From NCBI GenBank assembly GCA_018817035.1, contig JAHIUV010000163.1:1-6488 (forward strand): 6,488 bases of DNA, in the 5' to 3' direction. The position numbers were made by a program, and so were the translations under genes. Under the pieces are notes generated by a model. It made no database searches, was not told where the DNA came from, and saw only the letters and a list, made by a program, of their open reading frames with translations. The DNA is from Candidatus Omnitrophota bacterium. Its GTDB lineage: Bacteria; Omnitrophota; Gorgyraeia; Gorgyraeales; Gorgyraeaceae. Of this stretch, positions 1 to 5,228 are shown piece after piece; within the stretch, counting starts at the first letter, position 1, and each line of letters opens with the position of its first letter.

Positions 1-2
1 GC

Positions 3-1505
3 TTAGCCTCGAACACATCTTCCGCTGTTTTTCGTTATCTTGCGTAAGTTCTTCGCCAAGCTTGGATTTAGCTGTTCCGGTAAAAGTCTCCACTCCCAAT
101 TGCCGCTCGTGACAGCCGGAGTATTCATGCGGGCGCTTTCGTCAAGGTTCAGGATATCCTGCATGGGGATCATTGCCATTGCCGCAGGAGAATTCATTGC
201 CAGCTCGGTCATTTTCGCGGCAACCTCTTCTTCGGGCACATCCCCTCCTATGTATTCGAAAAATCTCTTTTTTTCCTGGTCGCCGGCCTCGTTCCTGAAC
301 CAGCCTCTCGCGGTATTGTTGTCATGCGTCCCTGTATACACTACACAGTTTTCGTCGTAATTACGCGGCAAGTAAGGATGCCGGGGGTTATCCTCGCCGA
401 AAGCGAAAAGCAAAACTTTCATCCCCGGAAAACCAAAGCGCTCCATCACAGCTTTTACGTCAGGCGTGATTATCCCGAGATCTTCGGCAATAATAGGGAA
501 TTTTGGAAATTTACCAAGCATTGCCGCGAAAAAATCCTCAGCCGGCGCTTTTTCCCATTTTCCGTTCACACCTGTCTTTTCTCCTGCCGGTATCTGCCAA
601 TAACCCACAAATCCGCGAAAATGATCGACCCTGACCATGTCAAGGATCTCCAGCATGCGACGCATCCTCATTATCCACCACGCGTATCCTGAACTTTTCA
701 GGGCATCCCAATCATAAACAGGATTTCCCCATATCTGGCCTGTCTTACTGAAATAATCCGGAGGCACTCCCGCGACAAAACAAGGCTTCCCTGCCTTATC
801 CAGTTTAAATATCCCCGGATTTTTCCACGCATCGGCGCTGTCCAGGTTCACGTATATCGGCATGTCGCCTATAATAGAAACTTTTCTTTTAGCGCAGTGA
901 GCTTTTAACGCTGACCACTGCCTTGAGAATAAATACTGGAAAAACTTTATCCTTTCACGTTCATCTTTAAGGTCCGCGCCCGCGGCTTTCAGTTCCCCCG
1001 GATTCCTGCCTCTTAATCCTTCGGGCCATTCATACCATGGTTTTCCGTCAAATCTTGTCCTGACCGCGGCAAAAAGAGAAAAATCATCAAGCCAGTAAGC
1101 GTTTAAAGAGCAGAATTTTTCATACTCAGCCTTATTCCTCTTTGCCTTGAAATTTCTATACGCGAGTTCCAGGATATTTTTTTTGTACTCTCCTACAAGT
1201 CCATAATCCACCCTTTCCGCGGAAAATTCAGGGCGCTGCCTAATGTCTTTCCCGGCGATAAAACCGTCTTTGGCCATCAGTTCAGGGCTTATGAGCAATG
1301 TATTGCCGGCAAACGCGGAAATACTGCTATAAGGAGAATTCCCGTGTGATTGGTCCGTGGGATTAAGCGGCAGGATCTGCCAGAGGCTTTGTCCTGAGGC
1401 CGCCAGAAAATCAGCGAACCTACGGGCGGAAGGCCCTATGTCCCCTATGCCATATTCTGAAAAAAGGGAAGTTATATGCAGGAGTATCCCGCTTTTTTTC
1501 TTCAC
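3..1505 (-). CDS. malQ: 4-alpha-glucanotransferase (amylomaltase, GH77)
   Basis: This cytoplasmic enzyme transfers alpha-1,4-glucan segments between maltooligosaccharides or glycogen, releasing glucose or forming larger or cyclic glucans. It is about 500 aa, the length of compact Thermus-type amylomaltases rather than the ~690 aa E. coli MalQ. Motifs, numbered from the GTG start: SGILLHITSL near residues 5-14, GDMPIYV at 213-219, GVPPDYFSKTGQIWGNP at 246-262, RVDHFRGF with nucleophile D294, AEDLG with acid/base E341, THDNNT with D395 and GNWEWRL near the C-terminus. These match the D293/E340/D395 catalytic triad known for Thermus aquaticus. I chose GTG at 1505: it follows the oppF stop by one base, gives the usual family N-terminus and has AGG just upstream. 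An in-frame ATG at 1544 would add 13 residues, overlap oppF by 38 nt and has no visible ribosome binding site. The stop is TAA at 3-5, so the gene is complete. Confidence 0.95.
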   Translation of the reverse strand: MKKKSGILLHITSLFSEYGIGDIGPSARRFADFLAASGQSLWQILPLNPTDQSHGNSPYSSISAFAGNTLLISPELMAKDGFIAGKDIRQRPEFSAERVDYGLVGEYKKNILELAYRNFKAKRNKAEYEKFCSLNAYWLDDFSLFAAVRTRFDGKPWYEWPEGLRGRNPGELKAAGADLKDERERIKFFQYLFSRQWSALKAHCAKRKVSIIGDMPIYVNLDSADAWKNPGIFKLDKAGKPCFVAGVPPDYFSKTGQIWGNPVYDWDALKSSGYAWWIMRMRRMLEILDMVRVDHFRGFVGYWQIPAGEKTGVNGKWEKAPAEDFFAAMLGKFPKFPIIAEDLGIITPDVKAVMERFGFPGMKVLLFAFGEDNPRHPYLPRNYDENCVVYTGTHDNNTARGWFRNEAGDQEKKRFFEYIGGDVPEEEVAAKMTELAMNSPAAMAMIPMQDILNLDESARMNTPAVTSGNWEWRLLPEQLNPSLAKNLRKITKNSGRCVRG

Positions 1506-1506
1506 T

Positions 1507-2256
1507 TTACCTGACCGCGTCAAGCAGCCTTTTCGTATACTCATGTTTCGGGTCTTTAAAAATATTCTCGCATGTGCCGGTTTCCACTAACCTGCCGGCG
1601 TTCATTACCATTACCCTGTCACAGATAGCGCCTATGACACCCAGGTCATGGCTTATAAAAAGATACGCCAGGTTTTTTCTTTTTTGGATGTCCGTCAAAA
1701 GATTTAATATCTGCGCCTGGACAGATAGATCCAGGCTCGAGACAGGTTCATCACATATTATAAATTCAGGATCCGTGGCCAATGCCCGGGCAATGCCGAT
1801 GCGCTGCCTCTCGCCTCCTGATATATCAGAGGGGAGCCTGTTTAAATACGACGCGCCCAACCCCACTGTTTCCAGGGCCTCCTCGGCCTTTCTTCTTCTT
1901 TCCCCGCGGGAAAAATTTTCATGGATAATAAAAACTTCTTCCAGGATATCCCCGATACGCACGCGCGGATCCAGCGACGTATAAGGGTCTTGAAATATCA
2001 TCTGCAAGTGCCTGCGCATGCTTCTCATTTTTCTTCGTGGGAGTTTCAGCAGATCCTCCCCTTTGTAAAAAACATTGCCTTCTTCAGCGTGTATCAGCCT
2101 GATGATGGACCTTCCAAGAGTAGATTTGCCGCAGCCTGATTCCCCGACCAGGCCCACTACCTCGCCTTCATTAACGGAAAAACTAACACCGTCCACGGCA
2201 GTCACTTTATGCTTTGGAAAAACTTTTCTCAGGTTGTTAACTTTTACTAATTCCAT
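1507..2256 (-). CDS. oppF: Oligopeptide/dipeptide-type ABC transporter ATP-binding protein, OppF/DppF-like
   Basis: This is one of the two cytoplasmic ATPase subunits that power the importer, pairing with the OppD-like subunit encoded just upstream. The 249 aa contain Walker A GESGCGKST at 38-46, Q-loop Q89 in IFQDPYTSLDPR, signature ISGGERQR at 145-152, Walker B FIICDE at 165-170 with catalytic E170, and H-loop H203 in FISHDLG. The SLDPR stretch after the Q-loop and the HEYTKRLL ending are typical of the OppF/DppF side. The protein stops soon after that ending and lacks the ~60-80 residue C-terminal extension with cysteines seen in many OppF/DppF proteins, so it is a short, NikE-sized form. 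It starts with ATG inside the end of oppD (20-nt overlap), served by an AAAGGAG site at 2267-2273. The TAA stop is one base before the malQ start. The symbol is assigned at family level; the real substrate is unknown. Confidence 0.93.
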   Translation of the reverse strand: MELVKVNNLRKVFPKHKVTAVDGVSFSVNEGEVVGLVGESGCGKSTLGRSIIRLIHAEEGNVFYKGEDLLKLPRRKMRSMRRHLQMIFQDPYTSLDPRVRIGDILEEVFIIHENFSRGERRRKAEEALETVGLGASYLNRLPSDISGGERQRIGIARALATDPEFIICDEPVSSLDLSVQAQILNLLTDIQKRKNLAYLFISHDLGVIGAICDRVMVMNAGRLVETGTCENIFKDPKHEYTKRLLDAVR

Positions 2257-3214
2257 CTAACGCTATCTCCTTTATCCTGATACAGCGGGAAACATGATCC
2301 TCTCCTGAAACGATCTCCATACCGGGTTCTCTTAGCGCGCAATCATCCACCCTGAACTTACAACGCGGATAAAATTTACATCCTTTGGGTAGTTCCGAAA
2401 ATAACGGCGCCCTGCCTTCGATCGCGTTGAACTTCTGCTTTCTGCGCTCGAACGACGGCATTGAATCCATTAAACCAACAGTATAAGGGTGTCCGGGTTT
2501 TAAAGATATATTTTGCTTGAGCCCTTTTTCCACTATCTTGCCGGCATACATCACAAAGACCCTGTCCGATATCCTGAAGACCGTCCTCAGGTCATGCGAT
2601 ATGAATAAGACAGATAATTTCATTTCGTCCTTTAGCCGCGCTACAAGGTCCAATATCTGGTTCTGGACAGTAACATCAAGGGCTGTGGTCGGTTCGTCAA
2701 GTATCAATAGTCCGGGATTCGGCATTATCGCCATTGCTATCATCACGCGCTGCTGCATGCCTCCGGACAATTCGTGCGGATATATTTTTTTGTTTCCGAT
2801 TATACCGGAAAGTCCCACGCTTTCAAGTGTCCCGGAAATGATCTCGTCGGCATTTCTTTTATCAGGCAAGGCCTCTTTTAACTGGTCATAAACAGTAAAA
2901 ACCGGGTTCAGCGAACTGAACGGATCCTGGAATACATATGAAACCTTGCTCCTCCTGACATCTCTTAATCCGTCAGGGCCCAGAGTCAGGACATCCTTGT
3001 CTCCCAATAAAATATTTCCGGCGGTAATACTTCCCTTGCGCTCAGGTATAAGCCTTGTTATGGCAAGACCCACAGTACTCTTGCCGCAGCCCGATTCCCC
3101 GACAAGCCCGACGCACTCGCCCTTATTGATATCAAGGTCAAGCCCGCGCACCACCTCAATGCCCCGGCCCTCAATATTATAAGAAACTCTCAATCCGCGT
3201 ATCTCCAAGGCCAT
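2237..3214 (-). CDS. oppD: Oligopeptide/dipeptide-type ABC transporter ATP-binding protein, OppD/DppD-like
   Basis: This is the second ATPase subunit of the importer. The 325 aa (from the ATG at 3214) show Walker A GESGCGKST at 39-47, Q-loop Q96 in VFQDPFSSLNPV, signature LSGGMQQR at 149-156, Walker B LLILDE ending at catalytic E174, and H-loop H207. GGMQQRVMIAMA and HPYTVGLMDSMP are hallmarks of the OppD/DppD branch. The C-terminal regulatory extension is present, with four cysteines at 279, 285, 292 and 311 (C-x5-C-x6-C-x18-C). In this family that arrangement is known to bind a [4Fe-4S] cluster in some members, and here it is inferred. The frame stays open up to a GTG at 3229, which would add five residues. 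I prefer the ATG because GGAG at 3222-3225 sits 7 nt before it. The 121-nt gap to oppC upstream is filled with repeats; the end overlaps oppF by 20 nt. Confidence 0.94.
   Translation of the reverse strand: MALEIRGLRVSYNIEGRGIEVVRGLDLDINKGECVGLVGESGCGKSTVGLAITRLIPERKGSITAGNILLGDKDVLTLGPDGLRDVRRSKVSYVFQDPFSSLNPVFTVYDQLKEALPDKRNADEIISGTLESVGLSGIIGNKKIYPHELSGGMQQRVMIAMAIMPNPGLLILDEPTTALDVTVQNQILDLVARLKDEMKLSVLFISHDLRTVFRISDRVFVMYAGKIVEKGLKQNISLKPGHPYTVGLMDSMPSFERRKQKFNAIEGRAPLFSELPKGCKFYPRCKFRVDDCALREPGMEIVSGEDHVSRCIRIKEIALDGISKS
2267..2273 (-). promoter_or_regulatory. Ribosome binding site of oppF
   Basis: On the minus strand AAAGGAG lies 10 nt before the ATG at 2256, within the last codons of oppD. 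It supports an oppF start inside oppD, and so translational coupling of the two ATPase genes. Confidence 0.7.
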
Positions 3215-3221
3215 TCTTTTT

Positions 3222-3225
3222 CTCC
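3222..3225 (-). promoter_or_regulatory. Ribosome binding site that decides the oppD start
   Basis: GGAG on the minus strand is followed by a 7-nt A-rich spacer and the ATG at 3214. The site falls inside the five extra codons that would be read from the GTG at 3229, which argues against that earlier start. Confidence 0.65.
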
Positions 3226-3227
3226 GC

Positions 3228-3243
3228 ACTTAACAAAACTACA
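3228..3243 (+). repeat. Imperfect direct repeat, copy 1 (ACTTAACAAAACTACA)
   Basis: These 16 bases match positions 3304-3319 (ACTTCACAAAACTGCA) at 14 of 16 positions. The second copy is the left arm of the 35-bp palindrome beside the oppC stop, so the two copies bracket the other repeats of the oppC-oppD gap. The copy lies just upstream of the oppD ribosome binding site. It may be the worn edge of an inserted element or a chance match. Confidence 0.4.
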
Positions 3244-3246
3244 AAG

Positions 3247-3264
3247 CCCTGAGCCTGTCAAAAG
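3247..3264 (+). repeat. Degenerate copy of a CCCTGAGCCTGTCGAAGG-type intergenic repeat
   Basis: The sequence CCCTGAGCCTGTCAAAAG differs at two positions from CCCTGAGCCTGTCGAAGG, a short sequence I recall as a frequent dispersed intergenic repeat in several bacterial phyla. Only one copy is in the window, so the assignment rests on recall rather than on internal repetition. TGTC and GACA at 3256-3259 and 3264-3267 can form a tiny hairpin around AAAA. Confidence 0.4.
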
Positions 3265-3272
3265 ACAATATC

Positions 3273-3300
3273 CTTCGAGCGAGCGCAGCGAGTCGAGAAG
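3273..3300 (+). repeat. Palindromic REP-like repeat, copy A
   Basis: The conserved left end TTCGAGCG (3274-3281) and right end AGTCGAGAA (3291-3299) enclose a 9-nt core, AGCGCAGCG. The bases outside the ends, C at 3273 and G at 3300, are complementary. TTCGA of the left end can pair with TCGAGAA of the right end if two bases bulge. The same ends occur at 5120-5143 and 5155-5190 with other cores. The repeat sits in the oppC-oppD gap. It resembles REP/BIME elements; no associated transposase is in the window. Confidence 0.75.
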
Positions 3301-3302
3301 AC

Positions 3303-3337
3303 AACTTCACAAAACTGCATTGCACTGTTGTGAAGTT
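3303..3337. repeat. 35-bp near-perfect palindrome overlapping the oppC stop codon
   Basis: Arms 3303-3319 and 3321-3337 are complementary at 15 of 17 positions around a single central base. The outer 10 bp (AACTTCACAA / TTGTGAAGTT) are perfect. The right arm includes two bases of the oppC TAA stop (3336-3338). Neither strand has a T-tract after the structure, so it does not look like an intrinsic terminator. As RNA it could form a strong hairpin at the 3' end of the oppC reading frame, which might stabilise the upstream mRNA or lower ATPase expression relative to the permeases. As DNA it could be an operator or a worn transposon end. Confidence 0.65.
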
Positions 3338-4130
3338 AAGACTTTAACAGCTTTTCTCTTATGCCCTCACCCAGAAGATTATAGCCAAGCACTGTTATAA
3401 AAATCGCTGTGCCGGGGAACAGCATCATCCACCATGCCGCGCCCATCACTGATTTCCCCTCGCTTAAAATATTTCCCCAGCTGGGCATCGGAGGCTGGAC
3501 GCCTATGCCGAGAAAACTCAAACTCGACTCTACCAGAATAGCCGCGGCAACACCCAGCGTAATACTGACAAGTACCGGCGCCATCGCGTTCGGTATCAAA
3601 TGCCTGGTAATGATCCTGAAATCCCCTGCTCCTATCGCGTGCTCAGCGTATATAAAATCCCTTTCTTTTAGGCTTAATATTTCCGCCCTTATCAAACGCG
3701 CCACGCCCATCCAGCTGGTAGCCCCTATTATTATCATAATATTGACGATGCTGGGTTCCAAAAGCGCTATGACAGCGAGTATAAGAAAAAACGTCGGGAA
3801 ACAAAGCATTATATCCACGAACCTCATGATCAAAACATCCGCAAACCCGCCGTAATAACCCGCGATAGCCCCCAGCGACACGCCGATAATAGCCGAGATA
3901 CCCACTGCTATGAGCCCCACCAGCAAAGATACCCGCGCGCCGTATAGCATGCGGCTGAATAGATCTCTTCCGAGGCTGTCAGTCCCTAAAATATGTTCAC
4001 GCGACGGAGCCGTAAGTATATTATCTATGTCTATCTTGCCCGGGTCATAGGGCGTGACCACAGGCGCCAATATCGCCGCTATGGCAAAGAAAATCACGAT
4101 CCCTGCCCCGAAAACCATTAATTTATTCAT
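3336..4130 (-). CDS. oppC: Oligopeptide/dipeptide-type ABC transporter permease, OppC/DppC-like
   Basis: This inner-membrane subunit forms the translocation channel with the OppB-like protein. The 264 aa begin directly with a membrane segment (about residues 5-24). The family motif HILGTDSLGRDLFSRMLYGAR follows at 46-66, then further hydrophobic segments near 68-92, 103-125, 128-146, 186-208 and 233-255. The EAA loop that contacts the ATPases is at about 157-185 (RDFIYAEHAIGAG ... HLIPNAMAP), followed by SSLSFLGIGVQPPMPSWGN at 202-220, diagnostic for OppC/DppC. It is shorter than E. coli OppC (302 aa) because the cytoplasmic N-terminal tail is almost absent. The ATG is 3 nt after the oppB stop with only a weak GGA upstream, so translation is probably coupled to oppB. 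Its stop codon lies in a palindrome. Confidence 0.94.
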   Translation of the reverse strand: MNKLMVFGAGIVIFFAIAAILAPVVTPYDPGKIDIDNILTAPSREHILGTDSLGRDLFSRMLYGARVSLLVGLIAVGISAIIGVSLGAIAGYYGGFADVLIMRFVDIMLCFPTFFLILAVIALLEPSIVNIMIIIGATSWMGVARLIRAEILSLKERDFIYAEHAIGAGDFRIITRHLIPNAMAPVLVSITLGVAAAILVESSLSFLGIGVQPPMPSWGNILSEGKSVMGAAWWMMLFPGTAIFITVLGYNLLGEGIREKLLKS

Positions 4131-4133
4131 AAT

Positions 4134-5108
4134 TTAATTTTCCAGTTTTATCCTGGGGTCTACTGCCGCGTATGAAATGTCGGCGAGAAGATTTCCCAGC
4201 AGTGTAAGTCCCGCGCCGATAACCAGGACTCCCATGATAACAGGATAATCCCTCGACATAACCGACTCATAAAAAAGCCTGCCCATCCCCGGTATACTGA
4301 ATATTGATTCAAAAATAACACTGCCTCCTATAAGGCCCGGAATAGATAATCCCAAAATAGTAACTACCGGCAAAAGCGCGTTCTTAAGGGCATGCTTATA
4401 CACGATATCCCTCTCGCTAAGTCCCTTTGCCCGCGCTGTCCTTATGTAATCCTGCTTAAGCACATGCACCATGTTACTGCGCATGTAACGAGATATTCCC
4501 GCGAGCCCGCCGAACGCTGATACGAAAACAGGCAATGCCAGATGCCGTACGATATCTATTATTTTTTCCACGGAAGTAAACTTGTCAAAATCCAGGGATT
4601 TTATTCCCGAAACAGGTAAAAGCCCCCACCTCACTCCCACAATGTCCATAAGGATCAGGCTCAGCCAAAAAGTAGGGATCGCGAAACCCGCGAATACAAA
4701 CACTGTCATGGACCTGTCGTAAAAACTTTTTTCTTTGACTGCCGAACTCACGCCTATCGGTATTCCTATGAGTAATATCAGGATGATCGAGGCAAGATTT
4801 ATGCCCAGGGTTATGGGGATACGCTCGGCTATTTTCGCTATCACAGGCCTTGAGTCAGTAAAAGATATCCCGAAATCAAACCGCGAAAGGCGTTTTAACC
4901 AGTCAATGTATTGGATATGGAGCGGCTTATCCAGGCCATAGATATGGTTAAGCCTCTCCCGCGCCTCAAGCGAAACTTTTGGATTGAACTGCGCCTCAAG
5001 GTCAGTAGGCTTCCCAGGGGCAAGATGTATAACCGCGAAGGTAATTATGGATATCCCCAATAAAAGCGGGACCAAACCTATCAATCGACGTAAAATATAC
5101 TTGATCAT
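4134..5108 (-). CDS. oppB: Oligopeptide/dipeptide-type ABC transporter permease, OppB/DppB-like
   Basis: This is the first channel-forming inner-membrane subunit of the importer. The 324 aa follow the OppB/DppB plan: an N-terminal membrane segment (about 8-30) beginning MIKYILRRLIGLVPLLLG, a periplasmic stretch with the HIYGLDKPLHIQYIDWL and FDFGISF motifs (55-83), membrane segments near 100-122, 134-158, 188-207, 244-266 and 290-312, and the EAA loop at 220-248 (DYIRTARAKGLSERDI ... KNALLP). The ending DPRIKLEN is typical of the family. The ATG at 5108 has AGAGGA 6 nt upstream. That site abuts a palindromic repeat, so folding of the leader could affect initiation. A 120-nt repeat-filled gap separates it from the binding-protein gene; oppC follows after 3 nt. 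Whether the substrate is a peptide or a sugar cannot be read from the permease. Confidence 0.95.
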   Translation of the reverse strand: MIKYILRRLIGLVPLLLGISIITFAVIHLAPGKPTDLEAQFNPKVSLEARERLNHIYGLDKPLHIQYIDWLKRLSRFDFGISFTDSRPVIAKIAERIPITLGINLASIILILLIGIPIGVSSAVKEKSFYDRSMTVFVFAGFAIPTFWLSLILMDIVGVRWGLLPVSGIKSLDFDKFTSVEKIIDIVRHLALPVFVSAFGGLAGISRYMRSNMVHVLKQDYIRTARAKGLSERDIVYKHALKNALLPVVTILGLSIPGLIGGSVIFESIFSIPGMGRLFYESVMSRDYPVIMGVLVIGAGLTLLGNLLADISYAAVDPRIKLEN

Positions 5109-5114
5109 TTAAAT

Positions 5115-5120
5115 TCCTCT
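5115..5120 (-). promoter_or_regulatory. Ribosome binding site of oppB, adjoining a palindromic repeat
   Basis: AGAGGA on the minus strand lies 6 nt before the ATG at 5108. Its first base is also the last base of the GAAGAA arm of repeat copy B (5120-5143), so a hairpin of that repeat in the mRNA would stand immediately 5' of the ribosome binding site. Confidence 0.7.
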
Positions 5121-5143
5121 TCTTCTCGACTTCGCTCGAAGAA
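5120..5143 (-). repeat. Palindromic REP-like repeat, copy B (minimal core)
   Basis: Read on the minus strand, TTC, then the left end TTCGAGCG, a one-base core A, the right end AGTCGAGAA, and GAA. The flanking TTC and GAA are complementary and extend the stem. This is the shortest version of the family seen at 3273-3300 and 5155-5190. It lies in inverted orientation to copy C, with 11 nt between them. Confidence 0.75.
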
Positions 5144-5163
5144 TATTAAGTATTGTTCGAGCG
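5133..5163. repeat. Inverted junction of repeat copies B and C
   Basis: Positions 5133-5145 and 5151-5163 are complementary at 12 of 13 positions around a 5-nt centre (TTAAG). The pairing includes the TTCGAGCG ends of both copies and the short linker AT bases, so the symmetry goes beyond the conserved repeat ends. The arrangement of two inverted REP-like units resembles the REPIN/BIME layout, and allows an alternative fold to the two separate hairpins. Confidence 0.6.
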
Positions 5164-5190
5164 GAGGCACGAAGTGCCATAGTCGAGAAC
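5155..5190 (+). repeat. Palindromic REP-like repeat, copy C (long core with inner hairpin)
   Basis: Left end TTCGAGCG (5156-5163) and right end AGTCGAGAA (5181-5189) enclose a 17-nt core with a perfect 5-bp hairpin, GGCAC (5166-5170) and GTGCC (5174-5178) around GAA. The outer bases G 5155 and C 5190 are complementary. It lies between the binding-protein gene and oppB. There is no T-tract after it on the minus strand, so it is not a standard terminator. Confidence 0.75.
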
Positions 5191-5228
5191 TTAACACAAT
5201 GATACTAATTCAACAAGAACGCAAGCTC

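Noticed and set aside
1506..1544. Upstream ATG start of malQ at 1544
   Set aside because: It would add 13 residues not expected for the family, overlap oppF by 38 nt and has no ribosome binding site, whereas GTG at 1505 gives the standard N-terminus.
1507..2256. oppF as a truncated or frameshifted gene
   Set aside because: All nucleotide-binding motifs are present and the end fits a short NikE-like ATPase. The following malQ start at one base spacing suggests the stop is genuine.
3303..3337. Intrinsic terminator between oppC and oppD
   Set aside because: The hairpin is strong, but neither strand has a run of T after it, and the ATPase genes downstream need to be transcribed with the permeases.
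5155..5190. Rho-independent terminator after the binding-protein gene
   Set aside because: The GGCAC/GTGCC hairpin is not followed by a T-tract on the minus strand. The repeat family membership explains the structure better.
5120..5190. CRISPR or other spaced-repeat array
   Set aside because: Only two units in opposite orientation with self-complementary cores; there are no evenly sized unique spacers.
5191..5228. Internal promoter for oppB on the minus strand
   Set aside because: Loose TTG- and TAT-like hexamers can be picked out of this AT-rich stretch, but none combines a good -35, a good -10 and proper spacing.
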